The position numbers were made by a program, and so were the translations under genes. Below the pieces are notes generated by a model, which did no database searches, was not told where the DNA came from, and was given only the letters and a program-made list of their open reading frames with translations. From DATEDA01 sp035286595 (GTDB lineage Bacteria; Pseudomonadota; Gammaproteobacteria; Burkholderiales; SG8-39): a stretch of 21,608 nucleotides of DNA. The stretch is taken from positions 1-21,608 of the forward strand of contig DATEDA010000212.1 in NCBI GenBank assembly GCA_035286595.1, in the 5' to 3' direction. Shown one piece after another: positions 1 through 7,458 of the stretch (the first letter of the stretch is position 1; the number at the start of each line of letters is the position of its first letter).

Positions 1-6
1 CGTGAC

Positions 7-60
7 GGGGCCCTTGCGGCGGTGAGTCGTGGGTTGACTCGCCGCCGCAAGCCGGGTCCC
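7..60. other. Long near-perfect hairpin over the start of the first gene
   Basis: Bases 13-28 pair with 36-51 as a 16-bp stem with one G-T wobble and a 7-base loop. GGGG at 7-10 can pair further out with CCCC at 57-60. There is no T-run on either side, so it does not look like a classical intrinsic terminator. It covers the GTG at 22 that is the best available start of the substrate-binding protein gene. A strong Shine-Dalgarno-like AGGAGG follows at 64-69 but has no in-frame canonical start behind it. It could be the 3' end of an upstream gene's terminator region, a repeat element, or a 5' regulatory structure. The left edge of the window prevents a choice. Confidence 0.55.
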
Positions 61-1662
61 CGTAGGAGGGCGTTTGCGGCCCCAGGCGCTCGGCGGGCCC
101 GAACGCCGCCGTACGTCATCGGCGCTCTCGTTCTGCTCCTCGCGCTGGGCGGCGCGGCAGGCGCCGCCGACCTGCGCATCGGCATGTCGGCCGACGTGAC
201 GTCGATCGACCCGCACTTCGTCAACATCACGCCGAACAACAACGTCGCCTGGCACGTCTTCGAGGCGCTCACGCACGTCGACGCGGACGCGCGCCTCGTC
301 CCGGGGCTCGCCGAATCCTGGCGCGCGGTCGACGCGACGACCTGGGAGTTCAGGCTCCGGCGGGGCGTCAGGTTCCACGACGGCTCGGAGCTCACCGCCG
401 CGGACGTCGCGTTCTCGATCGACCGCCCGGCCACCCTCACCGCGAGCCCGGGGCCGTTCACGACCTTCACGCGGCCGATCGTCGCGAAGGAGATCCCCGA
501 CCGCTACACGATCCGCCTCAAGACCGCGACGCCCTACGCGATGGTGCCCTACGACATGAACTCGGTCTTCATCGTGTCGAAGAAGGCCGCGGCCGGCGCC
601 ACGACCGAGGACTTCAACGCCGGCAAGGCCGCGGTCGGCACCGGCCCCTACCGGTTCGCCCGGTTCGCGCGGGGCGACCGGGTCGAGCTCGTGCGCAACG
701 ACGCCTACTGGGGACAGAAAGCGGCCTGGGACAAGGTCGTCTTCCGGATCGTGCCCAACGAGGGCGCGCGGGTTACCGCGTTGCTCGCCGACGACCTGGA
801 CGCCATCGAGTACGTGCCGACGGCCGACCTGAAGCGGATCCGCTCGACGCCGCGCTTTCGCCTCGAGCAGAAGGTGTCGTGGCGCACGATCTTCTTCACC
901 ATGGACCAGCAGCGCGACGCGCCGCCGGGCGTCACCGACAAGGGTGGGCGGCCGCTCGGCCGCAATCCGTTCAAGGATCCGCGGGTGCGTGAGGCGATCG
1001 CCAAGGCGATCAACCGTCAGGCCATCGTCGACCGCCTGATGGAAGGTGCGGCGGCCCCGGCCGCAAACCTCGTCGCACCCCCGGTGCTCGGTCACGCGGC
1101 GAGCCTGAAGCCGGAAGCCTACGACGTGGCCGGCGCGCGCAAGCTCCTCGCCGACGCCGGTTACCCGGAAGGCTTCGCAATGACCCTCGCGGCGCCGAAC
1201 AACCGCTATCTCAACGACGATCAGATCGCCCAGGCGGTCGCGCAGATGCTGGCCCGGGTGGGCATCGAAGCCAAGGTCGCGGCAATGCCGCTCGCGACGT
1301 ACTTCTCCCGCGCGCGCAATCTGGAGTTTCCGTTCGCGATGCTCGGCTGGGGGTCGTTCTCCGGTGACCTCGCGCTGCGCTCCCTCGTCATGACCTACGA
1401 CGCCGACCGGGGCACCGGCGCGTGGAACTGGGGACGCTACTCGAACGCCGAGCTCGACCGGGTCGTCACGCAGGCCCTCGCGACCGTCGACGACCGCCGG
1501 CGCGAGGCGCGCGCGCGCGAGGCGATGGCGCTCGCGATGGCCGACCGGCCGGTGATCCTCCTCCACCACCAGATCGCGACCTGGGCGCTGCGGCGCGAGC
1601 TTCGCTACGCCGCCCGCACCGACGAGTACACCTTCGCCCACCACTTCCGGCCGGAACGCTGA
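22..1662 (+). CDS. Peptide-type ABC transporter, periplasmic substrate-binding protein (SBP_bac_5, DppA/OppA-like)
   Basis: This is the extracytoplasmic receptor of a peptide/opine/nickel-family ABC importer. It captures the ligand in the periplasm and delivers it to the permeases encoded next. The N-terminus has a basic stretch, a hydrophobic core at about residues 31-47 and an AGA-A type cleavage site near residue 48. The mature protein opens with the family-typical phrase LRIGMSADVTSIDPHF and continues with LVPGLAESW, WEFRLRRGVRFHDG and VGTGPYRF. At 546 residues it is about the family length. The substrate cannot be read from sequence. The start is uncertain: the frame is open to the left edge, GTG at 22 lies inside a strong hairpin and gives an unusually long Arg-rich n-region, TTG at 34 is the only in-frame alternative, and no ATG, GTG or TTG lies between there and the hydrophobic core. 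Confidence 0.88.
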   Translation: MSRGLTRRRKPGPRRRAFAAPGARRARTPPYVIGALVLLLALGGAAGAADLRIGMSADVTSIDPHFVNITPNNNVAWHVFEALTHVDADARLVPGLAESWRAVDATTWEFRLRRGVRFHDGSELTAADVAFSIDRPATLTASPGPFTTFTRPIVAKEIPDRYTIRLKTATPYAMVPYDMNSVFIVSKKAAAGATTEDFNAGKAAVGTGPYRFARFARGDRVELVRNDAYWGQKAAWDKVVFRIVPNEGARVTALLADDLDAIEYVPTADLKRIRSTPRFRLEQKVSWRTIFFTMDQQRDAPPGVTDKGGRPLGRNPFKDPRVREAIAKAINRQAIVDRLMEGAAAPAANLVAPPVLGHAASLKPEAYDVAGARKLLADAGYPEGFAMTLAAPNNRYLNDDQIAQAVAQMLARVGIEAKVAAMPLATYFSRARNLEFPFAMLGWGSFSGDLALRSLVMTYDADRGTGAWNWGRYSNAELDRVVTQALATVDDRRREARAREAMALAMADRPVILLHHQIATWALRRELRYAARTDEYTFAHHFRPER

Positions 1663-1754
1663 ACGACGGGCGGTGGACGAGCGACGGGCGCGAGCCGTGC
1701 CGCGGCCGCTGCCGATCCGCTAGACTAGCTTTCGTTCATCGTTCGGCGTTCCCG

Positions 1755-2732
1755 ATGCTCGTCTACGTCATCCGCCGGCTGTTGCAGAGCGTCGTCGTGC
1801 TCCTCGCCATGTCGCTGCTGGTGTTCGTCGGCGTGTACGCGATCGGCAACCCGGTCGACATCCTGATCAACCCGCAGGCCGACCAGGAAGACATCGAGCG
1901 CGCGATCAAGGGCCTCGGCCTCGACAAGCCGCTCTGGGAGCAGTACCTCGTGTTCCTGCGGCAGGCGCTCGCGGGCGACCTCGGCAAGTCGTTCGCGTTC
2001 AACGTCCCGGCGATCCAGCTCATCGTCGAGCGCATGCCGGCGACGCTCGAGCTCGCGACGGCGGCGATGCTGATCGCGATCGTCCTGGGGCTGCCCCTCG
2101 GTCTGTGGGCGGGACTCGCGCCCCGCTCGGTCGCCGGCCGGACGATCATGACCGGCTCCATCCTCGGCTTCTCGCTGCCGACTTTCTGGGTCGGGCTGAT
2201 GCTGATCATGGTGTTCTCGGTCCACCTCGGCTGGCTGCCGTCGAACGGCCGCGGCCCGACGACCGAGCTCCTCGGCGTGCCGGTGAGCTTCCTCTCCTGG
2301 GAAGGCCTCAAGCATCTCGCCATGCCGGCGACCAACCTCGCGCTCTTCAATCTCGCGCTGGTCATCCGGCTCACGCGCGCCGGCACGCGCGAGGCGCTGC
2401 TCCAGGATTACGTCAAGTTCGCCCGGGCCAAGGGGCTCTCGAACGCGCGCGTCGTCGGGGTCCACGTCCTGAAGAACATCGCGATCCCGATCGTGACGGT
2501 GATCGGCCTGCAGTTCGGCTCGCTGATCGCGTTCGCCATCGTGACCGAGACGATCTTCGCGTGGCCGGGAATGGGCAAGCTCATCATCGATTCGATCAAC
2601 GTGCTCGACCGGCCGGTGATCGTCGCCTACCTCCTGATCATCGTGACGCTGTTCATCGTGATCAACCTGCTCGTCGACCTGCTGTACTCGGTGCTCGATC
2701 CTCGCGTTCGCCTGGCCGACGCGCGAACCTAG
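1755..2732 (+). CDS. Peptide-type ABC transporter permease, DppB family
   Basis: Inner-membrane permease of 325 residues, the usual length for DppB/OppB. It begins with the family-typical MLVYVIRRLLQSVVVLL, where the first membrane helix follows the RRLL motif. A large periplasmic segment follows (residues about 30-95, including GDLGKSF), then a cluster of further helices. The EAA-type cytoplasmic loop that contacts the ATPases is seen as YVKFARAKGLS followed by VVGVHVLKN. The C-terminus DLLYSVLDPRVR is typical. The ATG at 1755 was chosen because it gives this canonical N-terminus, although the frame is open further upstream. No clear Shine-Dalgarno sequence precedes it. The 92-base gap after the receptor gene holds a small palindrome (GCTAG-A-CTAGC, 1719-1729) and no other obvious signal. 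Confidence 0.95.
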   Translation: MLVYVIRRLLQSVVVLLAMSLLVFVGVYAIGNPVDILINPQADQEDIERAIKGLGLDKPLWEQYLVFLRQALAGDLGKSFAFNVPAIQLIVERMPATLELATAAMLIAIVLGLPLGLWAGLAPRSVAGRTIMTGSILGFSLPTFWVGLMLIMVFSVHLGWLPSNGRGPTTELLGVPVSFLSWEGLKHLAMPATNLALFNLALVIRLTRAGTREALLQDYVKFARAKGLSNARVVGVHVLKNIAIPIVTVIGLQFGSLIAFAIVTETIFAWPGMGKLIIDSINVLDRPVIVAYLLIIVTLFIVINLLVDLLYSVLDPRVRLADART

Positions 2733-2754
2733 CCGGCCGGAACGGACACCCGCG

Positions 2755-3750
2755 ATGAGCTTTCCCGGGGAGACGCCGCCGCGCGACGCCGAGATCGCAG
2801 CGTCGGCAGTGTCGGCAGTGTCCGCAGTGTCCGCGCCGCCCGCCGTGTCCTCGGTCATCGCTGCGGGCGAAGGCGAGGAGACGCCGCTCCGCCGCATCGC
2901 CGCGGACTTCGCGGACAGCCGGCTGGCGCTCGCCGGGCTGGCGCTGTTCCTCGCGATCCTCGCCGTCGCCGTGCTCGCGCCGGTCATCTCGCCGCAGAAC
3001 CCGTACGACCTCGCGCAGCTCGACGTGCTGGACAGCCGGCTCGAGCCGGGCGCGCGGTCGGGCGACGGGAAGCAGGTGTTCTGGCTCGGGACCGACGACC
3101 AGGGCCGCGACATGCTCTCGGCGATCTTCTACGGCCTGCGGATCAGCCTGGGCGTCGGGGTGAGCGCGACGCTCTGCGCGCTCGCGCTGGGGCTGACGCT
3201 GGGGCTCGCCGGCGCGTTCCTCGGCGGGCGCGTCGACACGCTGATCATGCGCGTGGCCGACATCCAGCTGTCCTTCCCCGCCATCCTGATCGCGCTGATC
3301 CTCCTCGCGCTGCTCGGCCAGGGGATCGACAAGATCATCATTGCGCTGGTCGCCGTGCAATGGGCCTACTACGCGCGCACGGTCCGCAGCGCGGCGCTGG
3401 TCGAGCGATCGAAGGAGTACATCGAGGCGGCAACCTGCCTCGCCCTGCCGGCGAGCCGCATCGTGTTCCGGCACCTCCTGCCGAATTGCCTGCCGCCGGT
3501 GATCGTGGTCGCGACGGTGCAGGTGGCGGCGGCGATCGCGCTCGAGGCGACGCTGTCGTTCCTCGGGCTCGGGCTGCCGATCACCGAGCCGTCGCTCGGC
3601 CTGCTGATCTCGAACGGCTTCACGTACATGCTCTCGGGCAAGTACTGGATCAGCTTCTTCCCCGGCGTCGCGCTGCTCGCCACGATCGTGAGCATCAACC
3701 TCGTGGGCGACCAGCTGCGCGACGTGCTCAACCCCCGGCTGCAGATCTAG
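2755..3750 (+). CDS. Peptide-type ABC transporter permease, DppC family
   Basis: Second inner-membrane permease, 331 residues, starting 22 bases after the first permease gene. It pairs with the DppB-type subunit to form the channel. The N-terminal cytoplasmic tail carries a low-complexity Ala-Val-Ser repeat (about residues 17-27). The OppC-type first helix is at residues about 60-81, and the family motif WLGTDDQGRDMLS follows. The EAA loop is seen as YIEAATCLALPASRIVFRHL. The protein ends with the characteristic NLVGDQLRDVLNPRLQ. ATG at 2755 fits the length and the operon spacing. Together with the neighbours it makes a complete five-part importer. Confidence 0.95.
   Translation: MSFPGETPPRDAEIAASAVSAVSAVSAPPAVSSVIAAGEGEETPLRRIAADFADSRLALAGLALFLAILAVAVLAPVISPQNPYDLAQLDVLDSRLEPGARSGDGKQVFWLGTDDQGRDMLSAIFYGLRISLGVGVSATLCALALGLTLGLAGAFLGGRVDTLIMRVADIQLSFPAILIALILLALLGQGIDKIIIALVAVQWAYYARTVRSAALVERSKEYIEAATCLALPASRIVFRHLLPNCLPPVIVVATVQVAAAIALEATLSFLGLGLPITEPSLGLLISNGFTYMLSGKYWISFFPGVALLATIVSINLVGDQLRDVLNPRLQI
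2803..2832 (+). repeat. 9-base tandem repeat inside the DppC-type gene
   Basis: Three consecutive 9-base units of the form TC(G/C)GCAGTG, plus a partial fourth, encode the repeating tripeptide Ser-Ala-Val in the cytoplasmic N-terminal tail of the permease. The array is in frame, so a gain or loss of units would change tail length without a frameshift. Confidence 0.8.
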
Positions 3751-3761
3751 CCACGGCACCG

Positions 3762-4760
3762 ATGACCGAGCCGACGCTCAGGGTCGAGAACGTCCGCACG
3801 CACTTCTTCACCCGGCAGGGCGTGGTGCGGGCGGTCGACGGCGTGTCGTTCGAGGTCGGGCCGGGCCGGATCCTGGGGCTCGTCGGGGAGTCCGGCTCGG
3901 GGAAGACGATGACCGGCTTCTCGATCATGGGGCTCGTCGACCCGCCCGGCCGGATCGTCGACGGCCGGATCCTGTTGCAGGGGCGCGACTTGCGCGCGCT
4001 CTCGGCCCCCGAGTGGCAGTCGATCCGCGGCAACCGCATCGCGATGATCTTCCAGGACCCGATGATGACGCTGAACCCGGTCCTGCGGATCGACACCCAG
4101 ATGATCGAGGCCATCCGCGCGCACGCGCGCGTCTCGGCGCAGGCGGCCCGCGAGCGCTCGCGCGAAGCGCTCGCGCGCGTGGGCATCCCCTCGCCCGACG
4201 AGCGGCTCGCCGCCTATCCGCATCAGTTCTCGGGCGGCATGCGCCAGCGGGTCGCGATCGCGATCGCGCTGCTGAACCGGCCCGATCTCGTCATCGCCGA
4301 CGAGCCGACCACGGCGCTCGACGTGACGATCCAGGGGCAGATCCTCGCCGAGGTCCAGCGGCTCTGCCGCGAGAGCGGAACCGCGCTGATCTGGATCACC
4401 CACGACCTCGCGGTCATCGCCGGGCTCGCGGACGAGGTGTGCGTGATGTACGCGGGCAAGATCGTCGAGCGCGGCACGGTCGACGAGGTGCTCGACAGTC
4501 CGCTTCATCCGTACGCGCGCGGGCTGCTCGACTCCGTGCCGAGCCGCAACCGGCCGGGCGCGCCCCTGCGACAGATCCCGGGCATGTCGCCGTCGCTGGT
4601 CAGGCTGCCGCTCGGCTGCGCGTTCCGCGAGCGCTGCAACCGCGCCACGGAAACCTGCCTCGCCGAGCCGCCGCTCTACGCGCTCGGCGGGAGGCACGTG
4701 CGCTGCTTCCATCCGATCCACGCGGAGGACGAGCTCGAGCGCGAGCGCGAGCTCCGATGA
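3762..4760 (+). CDS. Peptide-type ABC transporter ATP-binding protein, DppD/OppD family
   Basis: First of two cytoplasmic ATPases that power the importer, 332 residues from ATG 3762, 11 bases after the DppC-type gene. Walker A is GESGSGKT (residues 42-49), the Q-loop is MIFQDPMMTLNP, the ABC signature is FSGGMRQR, Walker B is LVIADEPTTALD and the switch His is in WITHDLAV. The C-terminal oligopeptide-transporter extension carries four cysteines (about residues 286, 292, 299 and 315), a pattern common in the DppD/DppF group and in some members linked to an iron-sulfur cluster. The TGA stop overlaps an ATG (4757) as ATGA; that ATG opens the small frame leading to the next ATPase gene. Confidence 0.95.
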   Translation: MTEPTLRVENVRTHFFTRQGVVRAVDGVSFEVGPGRILGLVGESGSGKTMTGFSIMGLVDPPGRIVDGRILLQGRDLRALSAPEWQSIRGNRIAMIFQDPMMTLNPVLRIDTQMIEAIRAHARVSAQAARERSREALARVGIPSPDERLAAYPHQFSGGMRQRVAIAIALLNRPDLVIADEPTTALDVTIQGQILAEVQRLCRESGTALIWITHDLAVIAGLADEVCVMYAGKIVERGTVDEVLDSPLHPYARGLLDSVPSRNRPGAPLRQIPGMSPSLVRLPLGCAFRERCNRATETCLAEPPLYALGGRHVRCFHPIHAEDELERERELR

Positions 4761-4837
4761 GCGCGGGTGATTTTATGAGCGCGCCGGGCCGCCCCAAGCG
4801 CGAATCCTTGGCGCGAAGCGACAAGGTAGCCCAATGA
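4757..4837 (+). CDS. Putative coupling mini-ORF between the two ABC ATPase genes (26 codons, or 20 from the inner ATG)
   Basis: The frame from ATG 4757, which overlaps the upstream stop as ATGA, runs without interruption to a TGA at 4835-4837. That TGA overlaps the downstream gene's ATG (4834) as ATGA. An inner ATG at 4775 has a GGTGA-like ribosome-binding sequence just before it and gives the peptide MSAPGRPKRESLARSDKVAQ. A frame of exactly the same 63-base length, encoding a related peptide, precedes yacG at 18371-18433. The two peptides agree at 12 of 20 positions. This may be a translated coupling device, or simply an open frame through a repeat; no function for the peptide is claimed. 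Confidence 0.4.
   Translation: MSAGDFMSAPGRPKRESLARSDKVAQ
4780..4836 (+). repeat. 57-base dispersed intergenic element, copy 1 (carries the RBS and ATG of the next gene)
   Basis: Aligned without gaps to 18376-18432, this copy matches at 45 of 57 positions. It begins in the stretch CGCCGGGCCGCCCCAAG and ends AAGGTAGCCCAATG, the last three bases being the start codon of the second ATPase gene. AAGG at 4823-4826 lies 7 bases before that ATG and is the evident Shine-Dalgarno sequence. A small stem (CCAAG with CTTGG) can form in this copy but not in the other. From memory, similar GGGCCGCCCCAAG elements occur in front of genes in some Burkholderiales; this was not checked. Confidence 0.75.
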
Positions 4838-5874
4838 GCGAACCACCGCTCCTCGAGCTCCGCGGCGTGTCGAAGCGCTTCGCGAAGCCGCTGGATGCCG
4901 CCGCCCGGATCGCAAGCGCGCTCGGCGCGGACGTCCGCGAGCAGGTCGTGCACGCGGTCGACGGCGTCGACCTCGCGATCGGTCGCGGGGAGGTGGTCGG
5001 GCTGGTCGGCGAGTCGGGGTGCGGGAAGTCGACGCTCGGTCGGGTGGCCGCCGGCCTGCACGCGCCGACCGCGGGCGAGCGGTACTGGCGCGGCGCGAGC
5101 GTCGCGGGTCTTGCGCCCGACGAGCGGCGCCGCGTCCAGCTCGCGATCCAGATGATCTTCCAGGACCCGTACGCGGCGCTCAACCCGCGCCTGCGGGTCC
5201 AGGACATCGTCGGCGAGGCGCCGGTCGTCCACGGCCTGGTGCCGAAGCACGCGCAGCGCGAGTACGTGGCCGGGTGCCTCGCGCGCGTCGGTTTCGATCC
5301 CGCGCTCATGCGCCGGTTCCCGCACCAGTTCTCCGGCGGGCAGCGCGCGCGGATCGGCATCGCGCGCGCGCTCGCGGTCCAGCCCGAGTTCCTCGTATGC
5401 GACGAGGCGGTGGCGGCGCTGGACGTGTCGATCCAGGCCCAGGTGCTCAACCTCTTCATCTCCTTGCGCGAGAGTCTGGGGCTCACCTATCTCTTCATCA
5501 GCCACGACCTCGGCGTGGTGCGCCACCTCTCCGACCGGGTGGCGATCATGTATCTCGGCCGGCTGGTCGAGACCGCGCCGACGGCGGAGATCTACGCGAC
5601 CCCGAACCACCCCTACACGCAGGCGCTCCTCGCCGAGATCCCGCGCCTCGACGTGCGGCGCAAGACCTTCGCCGCGATCCGCGGCGAGATCCCGTCGCCG
5701 CTCGCCCCGCCGCCCGGCTGCCACTTTCACCCCCGCTGCCCGCACGCGATGCCGAGGTGTAAGATCGAACAGCCGTTGCTCCGCGAGATCGCCCCGGGCC
5801 GGCTCGCCGCCTGCCACCTGAACGACGCGCCGCCCGACCGGATCGCGTCCGCAACCCACGAGGTCTCCGCATGA
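4834..5874 (+). CDS. Peptide-type ABC transporter ATP-binding protein, DppF/OppF family
   Basis: Second ATPase of the importer, 346 residues, cytoplasmic and membrane-associated. Walker A is GESGCGKS (residues 59-66), the Q-loop is MIFQDPYAALNP and the signature is FSGGQRARIGIARAL. Walker B is FLVCDEAVAALD, with Ala where most relatives have Pro after the catalytic Glu, a tolerable change. The switch His is in FISHDLGV. The C-terminal extension has the same Cys-rich pattern as its partner (GCHFHPRCPH, PRCKIEQP, AACHL). An insert of about 15 residues between the first strand and the Walker region (residues 20-38) is seen in many DppF relatives. Start and ribosome-binding site are supplied by the 57-base repeat. 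The stop overlaps the next start as ATGA. Confidence 0.95.
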   Translation: MSEPPLLELRGVSKRFAKPLDAAARIASALGADVREQVVHAVDGVDLAIGRGEVVGLVGESGCGKSTLGRVAAGLHAPTAGERYWRGASVAGLAPDERRRVQLAIQMIFQDPYAALNPRLRVQDIVGEAPVVHGLVPKHAQREYVAGCLARVGFDPALMRRFPHQFSGGQRARIGIARALAVQPEFLVCDEAVAALDVSIQAQVLNLFISLRESLGLTYLFISHDLGVVRHLSDRVAIMYLGRLVETAPTAEIYATPNHPYTQALLAEIPRLDVRRKTFAAIRGEIPSPLAPPPGCHFHPRCPHAMPRCKIEQPLLREIAPGRLAACHLNDAPPDRIASATHEVSA

Positions 5875-7049
5875 ATCGCGACGCTCGACTGCCGATCAGG
5901 CCCGAGACGCTGGAGATGATCCGGCGTCTGGTCGGATTCGACACCACGAGCCGCGAGTCGAACCTCGGGCTGATCGAGTGGGTGCGCGACTGGCTGAAGG
6001 AACTCGGCGTCGAGTCGCGGCTCACCTACGATGCGACGGGTGCGAAAGCGAACCTGTTCGCCACGATCCGGAAAGGCGCGCGGCCCGGCATCGTGCTCTC
6101 CGGCCACACCGACGTCGTGCCCGTCGACGGGCAGCCCTGGGACACCGACCCGTTCACGGCCACGCTGAAGGACGACCGCATCTACGGCCGCGGCGCCTGC
6201 GACATGAAGAGCTACATCGCGGCCGCGCTGGCGGCAACGCCGCGCTTCCTCGCCGCAGACCTCGAGGCGCCGGTGCATTTCGCGCTCTCGTACGACGAGG
6301 AAATCGGGTGCCTCGGGGTGCGCGGACTGATCGAGGATCTCGAGCGCAACGACATCCGGCCGGGAGGTTGCATCGTGGGCGAGCCGACCGGGATGCAGCC
6401 CGTGGTCGCGAACAAGGGCTTCCGCAGCTTCCGCTGCGCGGTGCGCGGCAAGGAGGTCCACTCGGCCCTCGCGCCCCACGGCGTGAACGCGATCGACTAC
6501 GCGGCGCGGCTCGTGGCCCATATCCGGGGCATCGCCGACCGGCTGCGCGACGCCGGCCCGCGGGACGAGGGCTTCGACGTGCCCTTCACCACGCTCCACA
6601 CCGGGCTCATCCGCGGCGGCACGGCGTCGAACATCGTGCCGCGCGATTGCGAATTCCATTTCGAGATCCGCTACCTGCCGGGCGCGGACCCCGGCGAGCT
6701 CGAGCGGGAGATCAGGGCGTATGCGAGCGACGTGCTCGAGCCCGAGATGAAGCGCGTCGACCCCGCCGCCGGCGTCACCTTCTTCATCAAGTCGGACACG
6801 CCCGGGCTCGCCGCCGCAGAGGATGAGCGGATCACCGCGCTCGCACAGGCGCTCGCGCGGAACCGCAGCACGGGGAAAGTGGCCTACGCGGCCGAGGCCG
6901 GCCTGTTCCAGCGCGCCGGGATCCCGTCGATCATCTGCGGGCCGGGCTCGATCGAGCAGGCGCACAAGCCGAACGAGTACATCACGCTCGAGCAGCTCGC
7001 GCGCTGCGAGTCCTTCATGGACCGGCTCGTCGACGAGCTGTCGCGCTAG
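5871..7049 (+). CDS. argE: M20 family metallopeptidase, ArgE/acetylornithine deacetylase-like
   Basis: Cytoplasmic dinuclear-zinc hydrolase of 392 residues; the best family match is acetylornithine deacetylase, which removes acetyl from N-acetylornithine. Metal ligands and catalytic residues are all visible: His79 and Asp81 in SGHTDVVPVDG, Asp111 in GRGACDMK, the Glu143-Glu144 pair in YDEEIGCLG, Glu171 in VGEPTG and His365 in AHKPNEY. The dimerisation lid region includes VRGKEVHSA. It overlaps the ABC ATPase gene by 4 bases and so is co-transcribed with the importer. That context suggests it acts on imported N-acyl amino acids or small peptides. argJ at the right edge of the window would make a biosynthetic ArgE redundant. 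The symbol reflects family likeness, not proven substrate. Confidence 0.85.
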   Translation: MNRDARLPIRPETLEMIRRLVGFDTTSRESNLGLIEWVRDWLKELGVESRLTYDATGAKANLFATIRKGARPGIVLSGHTDVVPVDGQPWDTDPFTATLKDDRIYGRGACDMKSYIAAALAATPRFLAADLEAPVHFALSYDEEIGCLGVRGLIEDLERNDIRPGGCIVGEPTGMQPVVANKGFRSFRCAVRGKEVHSALAPHGVNAIDYAARLVAHIRGIADRLRDAGPRDEGFDVPFTTLHTGLIRGGTASNIVPRDCEFHFEIRYLPGADPGELEREIRAYASDVLEPEMKRVDPAAGVTFFIKSDTPGLAAAEDERITALAQALARNRSTGKVAYAAEAGLFQRAGIPSIICGPGSIEQAHKPNEYITLEQLARCESFMDRLVDELSR

Positions 7050-7067
7050 ACGCGCGCCAGCGCGCTA
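7047..7067. terminator. Hairpin joining two convergent stop codons (possible bidirectional terminator)
   Basis: TAG-A-CGCGC, loop GCCA, GCGCG-CTA forms 8 pairs with one bulged A. The left TAG is the stop of the M20 gene and the right CTA is the complement of the rplS stop, so the whole 15-base gap between these convergent genes is one hairpin. There is no T-run, which weakens the case for an intrinsic terminator. Confidence 0.35.
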
Positions 7068-7448
7068 CGCCTCGCCGCCCTCGTCCTGCGACTGCTTCGC
7101 GAGCTTCTCGCGGATCCGCGCGCCCTTCCCGGAAAGCTGACGCAGGTAGTACAGCTTCGCCCGCCGGACGTCGCCCTTGCGCTTCACTTCGATCGACGCA
7201 ATCAGCGGCGAATGCGTCTGGAACGTGCGCTCCACGCCCTCGCCCGAGGAGATCTTGCGCACGGTGAACGAGGAGTTGAGGCCGCGGTTGCGCTTCGCGA
7301 CCACCACGCCTTCGTAGGCCTGGAGGCGCTTGCGGTCGCCCTCCTTCACGTTCACGCTCACGATCACCGTGTCGCCGGGCGCGAAGGCCGGGTGCTCCGC
7401 GCCGAGCCGCTTGAGCTCTTCCTGCTCGAGTTGCCGGATCAGGTCCAT
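7065..7448 (-). CDS. rplS: 50S ribosomal protein L19
   Basis: L19 of the large ribosomal subunit, 127 residues, located at the interface with the small subunit. It is recognised from MDLIRQLEQEELKRL at the start, the FAPGDTVIVSVNVKEGDRKRLQ segment, GVVVAKRNRGLNSSFTVRKIS, and the closing IEVKRKGDVRRAKLYYLR. ATG at 7448 was preferred to the ATG at 7457 because it gives the family N-terminus and sits 10 bases from an AGGAG sequence, whereas 7457 is only one base from it. It is the last gene of the rpsP-rimM-trmD-rplS operon and converges on the M20 gene. The C-terminal tail is slightly longer than in E. coli and acidic (QSQDEGGEA). Confidence 0.97.
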   Translation of the reverse strand: MDLIRQLEQEELKRLGAEHPAFAPGDTVIVSVNVKEGDRKRLQAYEGVVVAKRNRGLNSSFTVRKISSGEGVERTFQTHSPLIASIEVKRKGDVRRAKLYYLRQLSGKGARIREKLAKQSQDEGGEA

Positions 7449-7458
7449 GGTCGTCATG

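Noticed and set aside
1422..1754. An upstream extension of the DppB-type frame by 111 codons
   Set aside because: It overlaps the 3' end of the receptor gene in another frame and adds an Arg/Pro-rich stretch foreign to the family. ATG 1755 gives the canonical permease N-terminus.
1725..3113. A 462-codon minus-strand frame rich in Asp, Glu and Arg opposite the permease genes
   Set aside because: The composition is the mirror image of GC-rich membrane-protein codons and no motif is present. The plus-strand permeases explain the sequence.
5400..5435. Ala in place of Pro after the catalytic Glu in Walker B of the DppF-type ATPase, considered as a sign of inactivity
   Set aside because: The catalytic Glu, both Walker motifs, the signature and the switch His are intact, and this position varies among active relatives.
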